Below, piece by piece: positions 52,134-61,181 of a DNA stretch of 64,000 bases. The DNA is from Marinicrinis sediminis. GTDB taxonomy: Bacteria > Bacillota > Bacilli > Paenibacillales > KCTC-33676. The stretch spans positions 1 to 64,000 of the forward strand of contig NZ_JBHUMM010000010.1 in assembly GCF_042685085.1 (NCBI RefSeq). Direction: 5' to 3'. The stretch's first letter is position 1. Each line of letters opens with the position of its first letter. The notes beneath the pieces were generated by a model. The model ran no database searches and was not told the DNA's origin. It worked only from the letters and a program-made list of their open reading frames with translations. The translations under genes were made by a program, and so were the position numbers.

Positions 52134-52808
52134 TTAATTGACTAATTTTTTCAAGTAAGCCTCTTGAGATGAAATATCGAGTCCTTGTGTTTTTCTATTT
52201 TCAATGACTTGTCTTGCTCGTTCAATTTCTGATTGTTTATATGCATCGTCACTGTTTAGTCGTTCCTGATTTTGCTTGGCTTCCTCTACTGTGGCTACAG
52301 TCCCGTAACCAATTGTGCTTCCAACGCTTGTGATTTTGTTAAGATAGGCTTCTTGTTTTGAAGTGTCTAAGCCCGCTGCAGATCTATTTTGGATGACTTC
52401 TTGAGTTCGTTGATATTCCGAGTTGCGATAGCTGGAATCTTGAGACAACTTTTGTTGATTTTGCTGAGCGGTTTGTTTTGTAGCCGAAGAACCAACTCCG
52501 TATTGCTCATTAATTTTATTGATTTTATCTAAATATATCTGTTGATTGGAATAGTCATAACCATATGTCTTGTTGTACTCAATGACCTTTTGCGCTCTCT
52601 CTATTTCTGAGTTTCTGTAATCAATATCACCTACTAATCGTTTGTAATTAGCCTGAACTTGTTCTTTTGTAGCAACTGTACCGAATAATGGAACTAATTA
52701 CTTAATAGAATACCAAGCTTTCTTTGCTTTACCAAGCACGAGTATGTTGACCTTGAGCTTGAGGGCTGAATCGTCCGTGTAAGTGGAGAAATATACACCT
52801 TCTCTCGG
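52134..52808 (-). pseudogene. Decayed gene for a three-repeat protein upstream of the SUKH gene
   Basis: The frame is open from 52697 to the TAA before 52134 but has no proper start; the same frame runs further upstream to 52808 with one TAA at 52700-52698 (before it: ALKLKVNILVLGKAKKAWYS). The open part holds three tandem units of about 60 residues sharing Q-NQ-RL--D--YR-SE--R---VI--R---GLD-S-QEAYL-K. The N-terminal part, where a secretion or toxin domain would be, is missing. A 104-residue piece could start at TTG 52445. Family unknown. Confidence 0.5.
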
Positions 52809-52894
52809 TCACATCCATTCACGCTGTACCGATCTAAATCGCACGTATCGGATGGTGATAGCTATCTCCTATAAGTTCAATAGATTTTATATCT

Positions 52895-52923
52895 TTGAAT
52901 TACAAGTCCAAACATGCTATAAC
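52895..52923 (+). promoter_or_regulatory. SigA-type promoter of leuB
   Basis: TTGAAT, 17-base spacer, TATAAC, about 35 bases before the TTG start; leuB thus has its own promoter after the cassette. Confidence 0.6.
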
Positions 52924-52957
52924 AGAAGTTAGTAGAATGGACAGGAGAGTGAATGCA

Positions 52958-54040
52958 TTGACTGAAGTAAAGAAAATTGCCGTCATCGCCGGTGACGGAA
53001 TCGGACCCGAGGTCGTGAACGAAGCGATAAAGGTAATGAAGAAAACGGAGGAACTGTTTGGACTTCGTTTTGAATTTGAAGAAGGCTTGTTTGGCGGTAT
53101 TGCGATTGATGAGAAAGGTACGCCGCTTCCGGCTGACACGCTGGACATGTGCAAACGGGCAGACGCGGTACTGCTTGGAGCAGTAGGCGGTCCGAAGTGG
53201 GACAACAACTCCAAGGAGCTTCGTCCGGAAACCGGCCTGCTCGGGATTCGCAAGGAGCTCGGACTGTTCTCCAACATTCGTCCGGCGGTTGTATTTGACT
53301 GTCTGATGGAAGCTTCCACCCTGAAGCCGGAAGTGCTGGAGGGAACGGATCTGATCGTGGTGCGGGAATTGACCGGAGGAATCTACTTCGGAGAGAAATT
53401 CCGCAGACAGGGAGAAGCAGGCGAGGAAGCCGTTGATACGTGCGTATACAACGTTACCGAAGTGGAGCGCATTGTGAGACAGGCATTTGAAGTGGCCATG
53501 ACTCGCAGCAAGCGTCTTGCTTCTGTAGACAAGGCGAATGTGCTGGAAACGTCCAGACTGTGGAGAGAAACCGTCAATCGTATCGCGCCGGAATACCCGG
53601 AAGTGGAACTCGAGCATGTGCTCGTGGACAACTGTGCGATGCAGCTCTTGAGAAGACCTTCCAGTTTCGATGTGATCGTAACAGAAAATATGTTTGGAGA
53701 TATCCTGAGTGATGAAGCCGCGATGCTGACCGGTTCCATCGGTATGCTGTCCTCTGCGTCACTCGGTGAAGGCAGCTATGGCCTGTACGAGCCCGTACAC
53801 GGTTCTGCTCCGGATATCGCAGGCAAAGGCATTGCCAATCCGATTGCGACGATTTTGTCTGTCGCGCTCATGTATCGTCTGACGTTTGGCTATCATGAAG
53901 CAGCGGATCGCATTGAGCAGGCAGTGAAGCAGGTGCTGGATGCCGGACACCGTACCGGTGACATTGCTGTTGACCCTTCGAAAGCGATTGGGACAACGGA
54001 AATGGGCGACCTGATTATCGCAGCGATGGCTTCATCCTAA
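52958..54040 (+). CDS. leuB: 3-isopropylmalate dehydrogenase
   Basis: A 360-residue enzyme of leucine synthesis. IAVIAGDGIGPEVV start, GAVGGPKWD, LGLFSNIRPA, RELTGGIYFG, DNCAMQLLRRP, ENMFGDILSDEAA and EPVHGSAPDIAGKGIANP are all present. The TTG at 52958 has AGGAGAG 8 bases upstream; the ATG frame from 52895 covers the promoter. It is separated from leuA by the SUKH cassette, and leuC and leuD are not in the window. Confidence 0.95.
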   Translation: MTEVKKIAVIAGDGIGPEVVNEAIKVMKKTEELFGLRFEFEEGLFGGIAIDEKGTPLPADTLDMCKRADAVLLGAVGGPKWDNNSKELRPETGLLGIRKELGLFSNIRPAVVFDCLMEASTLKPEVLEGTDLIVVRELTGGIYFGEKFRRQGEAGEEAVDTCVYNVTEVERIVRQAFEVAMTRSKRLASVDKANVLETSRLWRETVNRIAPEYPEVELEHVLVDNCAMQLLRRPSSFDVIVTENMFGDILSDEAAMLTGSIGMLSSASLGEGSYGLYEPVHGSAPDIAGKGIANPIATILSVALMYRLTFGYHEAADRIEQAVKQVLDAGHRTGDIAVDPSKAIGTTEMGDLIIAAMASS

Positions 54041-54067
54041 GCCGTTTATATAGGTATGACATTTTCG

Positions 54068-54101
54068 AGGAGTCTTGATCATCAGATCAGGGCTCCTTTT
54101 T
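54068..54101 (+). terminator. Rho-independent terminator after leuB
   Basis: GGAGTCTTGATC / GATCAGGGCTCC stem (one mismatch) with loop ATCA and T5. Confidence 0.75.
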
Positions 54102-54182
54102 AGGTGACTTACTGAGGGCGAGGATGAATTCAGAGCGCACTATCATGTAAAATATGGTATATTTGGATGAGCACATCTTTTC

Positions 54183-55220
54183 ATGGGGGCTCAGCGATAT
54201 ATGAAATTACCGAAGCCGCGATTATTTATTGGTTCTGCCAGGGAATCGATCCAGATTGCCGCAGCCGTTCATGAGGCGCTCGTTCATTTTGCAGAAGTAT
54301 CACCTTGGTACGCAGGCACGTTTCAGCCGATGAACGATACCATGGATGATCTGGAAGAAAGGCTGAATGCCAGTGATTTTGCCGTCTTCATTTTTTCACC
54401 GGATGATATCGTGCTTCACAGAGGCAGACTGGTCGTCGCACCCAGAGATAACACCGTATTTGAAATGGGACTGTTCTGGGGACGTCTGCGTAGGGGACGG
54501 GTATTCTTTCTGGTGCCGGATGCAGCTGAACGGACGTGGAATGACGAGACCGTGACCGATTTTCATCTGTTGTCTGACATGCAGGGCCTTACGACACTCA
54601 GCTATGAGCATCGCCGTTCAGACCACAATGTCAATGCTGCGGTCAGTGTCGCGTGCATGAAGATCGGAGCGATCATCCAGGAGAAGGGTGCATTTCCTGA
54701 TCCGCTTGAAGCCTGGAAGAAGGCACAGGCAGAGATGGAGAGGGACGAGTCTTTGCATCATTTTTTTCTGCATTTTGTGAAAGACCTCATGAGAGACCCG
54801 AAACGGAAATATGAATATTTATATGATGCCATGCGAGGCGCCTATCGGGCGATTGAAGGATACCGGGTGGCCGGAGCAGCGGTATGGCGGGCCAAAGGTT
54901 CAGAAGGACTCGAACAGGTCGCAGGCAATGTCGGGCGAAATCAATTCTACCCGTTTTCCGTCAATGACCATCCGGACGACAGTCAGCCGAGAATTCATAT
55001 TATGGACGCCTACCAGAAGAGCCTGGAACGCCTTGTACTGCTCAACAATGGCATTGTGAAGACGTATTTGATATGCTATCCTGTAGGTAAGGATATCCTC
55101 GTCGTCATCCATCTGACTGGCAAACATGAGATGTCCCGAGATCACATTGAAGCACAACTGGAAGAAAATCATAAATTGATCAGCACCATTCATTACCTTT
55201 TTGGAGGAGATGTCATATGA
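54183..55220 (+). CDS. TIR-like nucleotide-binding protein (CAP12/PycTIR-like) with unknown C-terminal domain
   Basis: A 345-residue protein. The N-terminal domain (about 10-130) matches the predicted nucleotide-binding TIR-like group: KPRLFIGSARES, ERLNASDFAVFIFSPDD, and APRDNTVFEMGLFWGRLRR with the candidate catalytic Glu94. In CBASS and Pycsar systems such domains cleave NAD+ when a cyclic nucleotide binds. No cyclase gene is adjacent. The C-terminal part (about 190-345) is unassigned and could be a sensor. ATG 54201 (MKLPKPRLF) is a possible start. Coupled to the next gene by ATGA. Confidence 0.65.
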   Translation: MGAQRYMKLPKPRLFIGSARESIQIAAAVHEALVHFAEVSPWYAGTFQPMNDTMDDLEERLNASDFAVFIFSPDDIVLHRGRLVVAPRDNTVFEMGLFWGRLRRGRVFFLVPDAAERTWNDETVTDFHLLSDMQGLTTLSYEHRRSDHNVNAAVSVACMKIGAIIQEKGAFPDPLEAWKKAQAEMERDESLHHFFLHFVKDLMRDPKRKYEYLYDAMRGAYRAIEGYRVAGAAVWRAKGSEGLEQVAGNVGRNQFYPFSVNDHPDDSQPRIHIMDAYQKSLERLVLLNNGIVKTYLICYPVGKDILVVIHLTGKHEMSRDHIEAQLEENHKLISTIHYLFGGDVI

Positions 55221-55399
55221 AACGTTCATTGAGACGCAGTGCCGCACGCCGCTCTCCCCTCTATGCATCGGCAGCATCCAGGAAGGGGAAATGGAACAGC
55301 AGGCAAAAGGTCATCGTCATCACGACAGAAGGCAAGGAAGCCGTCGGAACGGTCGTATATGAGCGGAAAGCTCATTATCATAAACCGACATTCGCCTGA
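55217..55399 (+). CDS. Small basic protein coupled to the TIR-like gene
   Basis: A 60-residue protein starting inside the TIR-like stop codon (ATGA overlap) with GGAGGAG 6 bases upstream, a strong sign of real translation. The first half is Arg/Ser/Ala-rich (MKRSLRRSAARRSPLYASAA), the second reads QKVIVITTEGKEAVGTVVYE. No membrane helix and no family recognised. Partner, regulator or inhibitor of the TIR-like protein are all possible; none is shown. Confidence 0.55.
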   Translation: MKRSLRRSAARRSPLYASAASRKGKWNSRQKVIVITTEGKEAVGTVVYERKAHYHKPTFA

Positions 55400-55563
55400 A
55401 AACAGTGAACAGACCGAAAAGCGTGAAGAAAGTCAACCGTGCAAAATTGTAAGGGAGCACCCTGAATTCGTACCGAACCGGACGGAGGCAGGATGCTATT
55501 TTTTTTCGCTTTTTTCGTACTTTCATTGCAGAAATGAATACAGCAGGTATCTCCGAAAAGGCC

Positions 55564-55592
55564 TTGTCTGACAAAGAAGGCTGTGCTATAAT
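55564..55592 (+). promoter_or_regulatory. SigA-type promoter of ahpC
   Basis: TTGTCT, 17-base spacer, TATAAT. Confidence 0.65.
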
Positions 55593-55597
55593 CTTAA

Positions 55598-55612
55598 ATG
55601 TAATGATTATAA
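55598..55612 (+). promoter_or_regulatory. PerR-box-like operator of ahpC
   Basis: ATGTAATGATTATAA matches the Bacillus Per box (TTATAATNATTATAA) at 13 of 15 positions and lies just after the -10 box, over the likely start of transcription, so PerR binding would repress and peroxide would release it. Confidence 0.65.
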
Positions 55613-55744
55613 ATAAGTAATAAGTCTAATCATTGACTTTCAGATTTCATAATGCTACCATTTACATCGTGAAAGTCGCTGTGTATGGCGCAATGAACAG
55701 CTGCAGTCTGACTGCGGTTCATAATATCAAGGAGGTATGGAATC

Positions 55745-56293
55745 ATGGCAGAGCGTTTAGTAGGCAAACAGGCACCTGATTTTTCAATGGAGACCGCACT
55801 AGGAAACGGAAAGGACTTCGGACAAGCTTCCTTGGCTGATTACAAAGGAAAATGGCTCGTACTGTTCTTTTATCCATTGGATTTTACATTTGTGTGCCCG
55901 ACTGAAATTACAGCACTGAGTGATGCAGCGGAGCAATTCAAATCGCTGAATACAGAAATTCTCGGTGTGAGCATCGACAGCATCCATACGCACCGTGCAT
56001 GGATCAACACACCAAAGGATCAAAATGGTCTGGGTGAGTTGAGCTTCCCGTTGGCAGCTGACATCACGAAATCCGTTGCCAAAGACTATGGCGTCTTGAT
56101 TGAAGAAGAAGGAATCGCGCTTCGTGGATTGTTCATCATTGATCCAGAAGGCGAATTGAAATATCAGGTTGTGAACCACAATGACGTAGGCCGCAGTGTA
56201 GAAGAAACCCTTCGCGTTCTGCAAGCCCTTCAGTCTGGTGGACTGTGCCCGATGAACTGGAAGCCAGGCGACAAGAACCTGACTGCACAATAA
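55745..56293 (+). CDS. ahpC: 2-Cys peroxiredoxin (AhpC/TSA family)
   Basis: A 182-residue thiol peroxidase. Peroxidatic Cys is in FYPLDFTFVCPTE and the resolving Cys in GGLCPMNW near the C-terminus, as in typical 2-Cys enzymes. It reduces H2O2 and organic peroxides using thioredoxin or AhpF; no ahpF is adjacent. Closest to the eukaryote-like/Prx1 type in its HRAWIN segment. CAAGGAGG precedes the ATG. Preceded by a PerR-like box. Confidence 0.92.
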   Translation: MAERLVGKQAPDFSMETALGNGKDFGQASLADYKGKWLVLFFYPLDFTFVCPTEITALSDAAEQFKSLNTEILGVSIDSIHTHRAWINTPKDQNGLGELSFPLAADITKSVAKDYGVLIEEEGIALRGLFIIDPEGELKYQVVNHNDVGRSVEETLRVLQALQSGGLCPMNWKPGDKNLTAQ

Positions 56294-56316
56294 AACACAG
56301 ACATCAATATGGACCG

Positions 56317-56359
56317 GAACCCTCCTCTTGGCTGCGAAAGCAGGGGCGAGGGTTCTTTT
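56317..56359 (+). terminator. Rho-independent terminator after ahpC
   Basis: GAACCCTC / GAGGGTTC 8-bp outer stem, inner GCTGC-GAAA-GCAG hairpin, T4. Confidence 0.75.
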
Positions 56360-56411
56360 CTCATGACTAGGAGAAGACGGCGGTACAAATATGTGACGGG
56401 AGTGTGCTTGC

Positions 56412-56795
56412 ATGAATGCACCCAAGAACCTGAAGTACAGTGAAGAACATCTCTGGATAGATAGACAAGATCATACAGCAACGATCGGCATTACGGAATT
56501 TGCCGAGCATGAGCTTGGAGAGATTGTGTTTGTGGAACTGCCAAAAACGGGAGCAAGCGTGAAGACCGGCGAGCCGCTTGGCAGTCTGGAATCGGTGAAG
56601 ACAGTGTCGGAGCTGTATGCGCCGATGTCCGGGACCATCGTGGAAGTGAATGAATCTCTGCTGTCCAAGCCGGAACAGATCAACCAGTCTCCCTATGAAG
56701 CGGGCTGGCTGGTGAAGATCAAGCTGGACGATGTGACGGAAGCTGAGGCACTTTGGAATGCGGAGACCTACCTGAAAACGTACGAGACAGAATAG
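56412..56795 (+). CDS. gcvH: Glycine cleavage system H protein
   Basis: A 127-residue lipoyl carrier. The lipoyl lysine is in GSLESVKTVSELYAPMSG, and HLWID, TIGITEFAEHELGEIVFVELP and INQSPYEAGWLVKI match the family. It shuttles the aminomethyl group in glycine cleavage and, in Gram-positives, also relays lipoate to other enzymes. gcvT/P are not adjacent, as is common for Bacillus-type gcvH. Confidence 0.93.
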   Translation: MNAPKNLKYSEEHLWIDRQDHTATIGITEFAEHELGEIVFVELPKTGASVKTGEPLGSLESVKTVSELYAPMSGTIVEVNESLLSKPEQINQSPYEAGWLVKIKLDDVTEAEALWNAETYLKTYETE

Positions 56796-56820
56796 AAATC
56801 ACTATGATATAATAGCTTGA

Positions 56821-56865
56821 ACAAACGCCGGGAAAGCACCAGGTTTTCTCGGCGTGATTTGTTTA
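56821..56865 (+). terminator. Terminator after gcvH (or leader hairpin of the antiporter gene)
   Basis: ACGCCGGGAAA / TTTTCTCGGCGT stem with a T-rich tail GATTTGTTTATT; lies between gcvH and the antiporter start. Confidence 0.6.
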
Positions 56866-56903
56866 TTATACAGTTGGGTGGTCAGATAGGAGGAAGGTAA
56901 GTT

Positions 56904-58742
56904 TTGGAAGAGCACGGTACCTCTTTAGAGTCATTGATGATTGTCGTTTCCATCGCCTTTATTGTACCGATCCTGCTTCACCGTTTCCGGTTGAAGATGA
57001 TCCCGGTCGTGGTGGCGGAGATCGTTGCAGGACTTATATTAGGGACCAGCGGGTTTAATCTGGTGTCTTCGGATCAATGGCTGGAACTGCTTTCTTTGTT
57101 CGGATTTATCTATTTGATGTTCCTAAGTGGTCTGGAGATTGATTTTTCATCTTTTCAATCCAAACAGAGCAATAAACCACAGAAGGGACCGCATCCCTTA
57201 TGGGTTTCACTATTTATTTTCCTGGGCATCCTGACCATTTCGTTTGGATTGTCCAATTTGTTCGTTCTCATGGGGATTGTCAAGGACCCTTATCTGATGA
57301 CTATCATCATTGCCACGATTTCGTTGGGTGTGGTCGTGCCCGTGTTGAAGGAAAAGCGGCTTACGGAAACCCCGCTTGGACAGACGATTCTGATGGTAAC
57401 GGTCGTGTCAGACTTGATCACGATGATCTTGCTGGCCGTCTATATTAGTATCTCTTCCGGCAAAGTTGAACAAATGCTGTATCTGCTCTTGTTCTTTGCC
57501 GTGGTCATTGCTACGTACTTCTTTATTCGCACCTTCAGAGGCGGTAAGGCATTTGAAGTGCTCAAGGCCGGCACGGTTCAGTTGGGGACGAGGGCTGTAT
57601 TTGCCCTGATCATTATGTTCGTGGTGCTGTCGGAAACCCTGGAAGTGGAAATTATTCTGGGTGCTTTTCTGGCAGGGGTGATTGTCTCATTGCTTGCGCC
57701 CAACAAGGAATTTGTCCATCAACTCGATTCCTTCGGTTATGGTTTTCTGATCCCGATCTTCTTCGTGATGATTGGGGTGAATCTGGACATCTGGGAGCTC
57801 TTCAAATCTCCTAAAATTCTGATCTTTATTCCTTTGCTGCTCATTGTGCTGCTCATATCCAAGCTGGTTCCAGCCTTGATTCTGAAGAAGTGGTTCTCCT
57901 GGAATGAGGTGATCGGTTCCGGGATCTTGCTCAGCTCCACACTCAGTCTCGTCATCGCCGCCGCAACGGTCGCCGCTGAAGTCGGCATCATTACGGAGAC
58001 GATGAAGGGTGCACTGATTTTGGTAGCGGTATTGTCGTGCTTGCTGGCGCCAATTGGCTTCAATTACTTCTTCCCGGAGAGAAAGCACGAGAAGAAAGTG
58101 ATCGCCATCGTAGGGGCCAATCACATCACATTGCCGGTATCCCAGGATTTACTGAAAGAAGGGTACGAGGTGGAGTTGTATACCTCTCAGCCTCCGGCGA
58201 AGGAAACGAAGGACGAGAAGTACAGTCGTTTTCCGGTTATCGAAGTGGCCTCGCTGGAAGTGGAGGAACTCAGGAAAGCCGGTACATTCGAAGCCGATAT
58301 TACCGTCTTTGCTACGATGGATGATGAAGTCAATATTTGTCTGGCTACGTATGCGGTGGAAGAAGCGGGCATCGAGCAGGTTGTCGTTCGGGTCGAAGAT
58401 CCCGAGAAACACAGCCACATTACACAGGATGCACGCATGACGGTGATGTCCACCCTTTACGCATCCCGTACTTTGCTGAAGGCGGTCATTGAATATCCTA
58501 GCGCCGTCAAGCTCATTACCCAGCATGATGACTCCATTCAAGAAGTGAAGATGAATAACGGTTCTCTGCACAATATGCTGCTCAAGGACCTGCCTTTCCT
58601 CGGCGATACACTGATTCTTCGTATTTATCGCGGAGATTCCTTCATCATTCCGCATGGCACCACCGAGATCAAATTTGGAGATCGCCTGCTTGTGAGCGGG
58701 GAAGCCAATTACATTCATGAAATGAGACGTATGCTGGAATAG
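56904..58742 (+). CDS. CPA2-type monovalent cation/proton antiporter with RCK domain
   Basis: A 612-residue protein with about 12 membrane helices (1-390; SGLEIDF, LGAFLAGVIVSLL) followed by a cytosolic RCK/TrkA-N domain (about 396-525, KVIAIVGANHITLPVSQDL) and a TrkA-C-like domain (about 530-612). Domain layout is that of Kef-type or CPA2 K+(Na+)/H+ antiporters gated by nucleotides; ion specificity is not readable. The glycine-rich nucleotide loop is altered (GANHIT in place of GxGxxG). TTG start with AGGAGG upstream. Confidence 0.87.
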   Translation: MEEHGTSLESLMIVVSIAFIVPILLHRFRLKMIPVVVAEIVAGLILGTSGFNLVSSDQWLELLSLFGFIYLMFLSGLEIDFSSFQSKQSNKPQKGPHPLWVSLFIFLGILTISFGLSNLFVLMGIVKDPYLMTIIIATISLGVVVPVLKEKRLTETPLGQTILMVTVVSDLITMILLAVYISISSGKVEQMLYLLLFFAVVIATYFFIRTFRGGKAFEVLKAGTVQLGTRAVFALIIMFVVLSETLEVEIILGAFLAGVIVSLLAPNKEFVHQLDSFGYGFLIPIFFVMIGVNLDIWELFKSPKILIFIPLLLIVLLISKLVPALILKKWFSWNEVIGSGILLSSTLSLVIAAATVAAEVGIITETMKGALILVAVLSCLLAPIGFNYFFPERKHEKKVIAIVGANHITLPVSQDLLKEGYEVELYTSQPPAKETKDEKYSRFPVIEVASLEVEELRKAGTFEADITVFATMDDEVNICLATYAVEEAGIEQVVVRVEDPEKHSHITQDARMTVMSTLYASRTLLKAVIEYPSAVKLITQHDDSIQEVKMNNGSLHNMLLKDLPFLGDTLILRIYRGDSFIIPHGTTEIKFGDRLLVSGEANYIHEMRRMLE

Positions 58743-58819
58743 GTCGGGCTTCTATCATGCTAGATCGCAAAGCAGCACGCTGATAAACGGACGAAATATC
58801 TTGAATAAAAGAGAACAAG

Positions 58820-58856
58820 AAGCGCTTCACGGATCACTTCCGTAAAGCGCTTTTTT
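58820..58856 (+). terminator. Rho-independent terminator after the antiporter gene
   Basis: AAGCGCTTCACGGA / TCCGTAAAGCGCTT 14-bp stem (one mismatch) followed by six T. Confidence 0.85.
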
Positions 58857-58980
58857 GTGTTTTTTTTCACCTCATACCAAAATACCATAAACAAATACCA
58901 CAATTCTATATTGAAGTAAGGGAGCAGAAGACTATATAATTTTTTCCATATACAAAATTTTCTCTTTTTTTTATAAGTTG

Positions 58981-58994
58981 TGCAAACGATTGCG
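58981..58994 (+). promoter_or_regulatory. cre-like operator (CcpA/LacI family) before the HAD-MATE genes
   Basis: TGCAAACGATTGCG agrees with the cre pattern TGNAANCGNWWNCA at all but the last base. It lies about 67 bases before the HAD start codon, downstream of an AT-rich TATAAT-like -10 at 58935. Confidence 0.45.
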
Positions 58995-59047
58995 ATCACG
59001 TGCAAGCCGAAAAATGCAATCCTAGAGACAGAGGTGAGGAGGCGATC

Positions 59048-59743
59048 ATGACGATGAAAGAGGAACACCAGCCATGGTGGTCCAGGCAGGTGGATACGTT
59101 CCTGTTCGATATGGACGGCGTTATCGTAGACAGTGAGCCTTTGTATTTTGAGATCGAGGCACAGTCCTGCAGGCGATATGGCATTCAGTTGGCCGATCAG
59201 GATCAGCATGCATTCGTAGGGGTGACCTTAAGGGATATGTGGACGAAGCTCAGGCGAGATTATCAATTGCGCCCATCTGTTGCCGAGTTGGTTCAGGAGC
59301 ATGAGCAGCATGTGCTGGATATGATCGCAGCCAGAGAAAGTCTGCCGATTACGCCACAGATCAGGGAATTGCTCGAGCGACTTCAGCAGGGGGGCTACAA
59401 GATAGGGCTTGCCTCATCTTCCTCTAGAGCGCTGATTAATCGGATACTGGAAAAGTCCGCACTCCGTCCTTTTTTTCAAGTGATTGTAAGCGGACAAGAT
59501 GTGGATCAAGGCAAGCCGGCACCGGATATTTTTCTCCGGGCAGCGGAATTGCTGGATGCTCAACCTTCCCGGTGCTGTGTCATTGAAGATTCTGCACACG
59601 GGGTCCAGGCAGCCAAATCTGCGGGCATGACTTGTCTGGCTTATCTCAATCCGAACTCCGGCAACCAGAATATCCAGCAAGCTGACTATAAATTTCAGAA
59701 TTTTCAGGAAATAATCAAGCAAATAGAGAGAAAGAGAGCGTGA
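59048..59743 (+). CDS. HAD-superfamily phosphatase, beta-phosphoglucomutase-like
   Basis: A 231-residue HAD subfamily IA enzyme. Motif I FLFDMDGVIVDSEPLYF (nucleophile and acid/base Asp pair), motif II LASSSSRALI, motif III Lys in GQDVDQGKPAPDIF and motif IV CVIEDSAHGVQAAKSAGM are intact. Family substrates include beta-glucose-1-P and other sugar phosphates. Start at 59048 with GAGGAGG 5 bases upstream; the frame to 59000 precedes the ribosome site. MATE exporter follows 6 bases later. Confidence 0.87.
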   Translation: MTMKEEHQPWWSRQVDTFLFDMDGVIVDSEPLYFEIEAQSCRRYGIQLADQDQHAFVGVTLRDMWTKLRRDYQLRPSVAELVQEHEQHVLDMIAARESLPITPQIRELLERLQQGGYKIGLASSSSRALINRILEKSALRPFFQVIVSGQDVDQGKPAPDIFLRAAELLDAQPSRCCVIEDSAHGVQAAKSAGMTCLAYLNPNSGNQNIQQADYKFQNFQEIIKQIERKRA

Positions 59744-59749
59744 AGTGAA

Positions 59750-61111
59750 GTGAGTGGAGAGAAAACCTTTTATCAAAATGTCATATCGATTGCAATTCCG
59801 GTTACATTGCAAAGCATTATTATGGCATCGCTCGGCATGATTGACCAGCTGATGGTCGGACAAGTCGGTGATACCGCGATTGCGACGGTAGGGATGTCTA
59901 CCAAGCTGTATGCGATCGTGGCAGTCGTCCTGGCAAGCCTGGCAACAGGGGTGTCCATCTATACCGCCCAGTTTTGGGGGAAGAAGGATACGGCGAATAT
60001 TGCCAGGCTGCTCGGGTTTGCGCTGGCGATCGGTTCCGTATTTACGCTGTTATTTTCCTTGCTCGTCATCTTCTTTCCCGAGCGATGCCTGCAAATTTTT
60101 ACGAATGATCCCAAGGTGCTGGAAGAGGGAAGCATTTATCCGATGATTATTGCTTTTTCCTATTTTCCTACGATGCTGACGATGATTTATTCTGCCGTTG
60201 CGAGAAGTACAACCCATGTGAAGCTGCCTATGTATGTAAGCATGGCTACCGCGGTCCTGAATATCGGGCTGAATTATCTTCTCATATTCGGTAAGATGGG
60301 CTTCCCGGAGTACGGTCTGAAAGGGGCGGCCATTGCCACTGTCGCCGCCAGGATTTTTGAAATGGTGTTCCTGATCAGCTACATGTATGTCAGAAAGTAT
60401 CCGGGCGCTGTCGGCCTGCATCGCATGATGGGCATTCAGATGCCGCTTGTCAAACGTTTCCTCAGTACGAGCATTCCATTGTTTCTGACAGAGCTGTTGT
60501 GGGTGCTGGGTGAAACAGGATATGCGGTCGTCTATGGCCGTATGGGCACAGAGGAAATGACCGCGATGACCATTTCGTTTCCCTTGCAGGGCCTCAGTAT
60601 CGGTCTCTTGACGGGTCTGGCCAGTGCAGCCGGGGTCATGGTCGGGAACAAGCTGGGGGCGGATCAGATGGATGAAGCGATGGATTATGCCCACAAGTTT
60701 ATTCGCCTCGGTATTGTGTCCACCATTGTGCTGGGAGGGCTGATCGCCGCTTCTTCTTCTCTGTACGTATCAGCCTACAACGTCACGGAAGATGTCAGCC
60801 GGGTTTCGATATGGATTATTCTCATGTTCTCTCTTTTCTTCTGGGTGAAGGTATCCAATATGATTATCGCCGGAGGTATTCTGAATAGCGGGGGAGACAG
60901 CAAGTTTGTGTTTGTCATGGAGTCGTTGGCCACTTGGGTGGTTGGTGTACCATCCGCTTTTATCGCCGCCTTTGTGCTGGATTTGCCGATTTACTGGGTT
61001 TATTTCATCCTTTCGATGGAGGAAGTCGTTCGTCTGATGGTTGGTTTTGGCCGAATCAGATCGCGGAAATGGGTGCGTAATCTAGTTCATGACGTATCTG
61101 CACAAGCATGA
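59750..61111 (+). CDS. MATE-family multidrug/metabolite exporter
   Basis: A 453-residue protein with 12 membrane helices in two MATE repeats (first IAIPVTLQSIIMASLGMIDQLMVGQ, the second near 240: LFLTELLWVLGETGYAVVYG). Na+ or H+ driven exporter of cationic drugs or metabolites; substrate unknown. GTG start immediately after the HAD gene, so cotranslated; pairing with a sugar-phosphate phosphatase is unexplained. Its last codons lead into the minisatellite. Confidence 0.88.
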   Translation: MSGEKTFYQNVISIAIPVTLQSIIMASLGMIDQLMVGQVGDTAIATVGMSTKLYAIVAVVLASLATGVSIYTAQFWGKKDTANIARLLGFALAIGSVFTLLFSLLVIFFPERCLQIFTNDPKVLEEGSIYPMIIAFSYFPTMLTMIYSAVARSTTHVKLPMYVSMATAVLNIGLNYLLIFGKMGFPEYGLKGAAIATVAARIFEMVFLISYMYVRKYPGAVGLHRMMGIQMPLVKRFLSTSIPLFLTELLWVLGETGYAVVYGRMGTEEMTAMTISFPLQGLSIGLLTGLASAAGVMVGNKLGADQMDEAMDYAHKFIRLGIVSTIVLGGLIAASSSLYVSAYNVTEDVSRVSIWIILMFSLFFWVKVSNMIIAGGILNSGGDSKFVFVMESLATWVVGVPSAFIAAFVLDLPIYWVYFILSMEEVVRLMVGFGRIRSRKWVRNLVHDVSAQA

Positions 61112-61181
61112 GTCCAGATCCCCGCTGCATAGAATGGAGAAGGATTTGAAAACAGGATCAAGTAAGCGAAACGAGATAAGT

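Noticed and set aside
56795..56903. Riboswitch upstream of the cation antiporter
   Set aside because: Only one simple hairpin with a T-rich tail is visible; too short for a ydaO-type c-di-AMP element and no conserved core seen.
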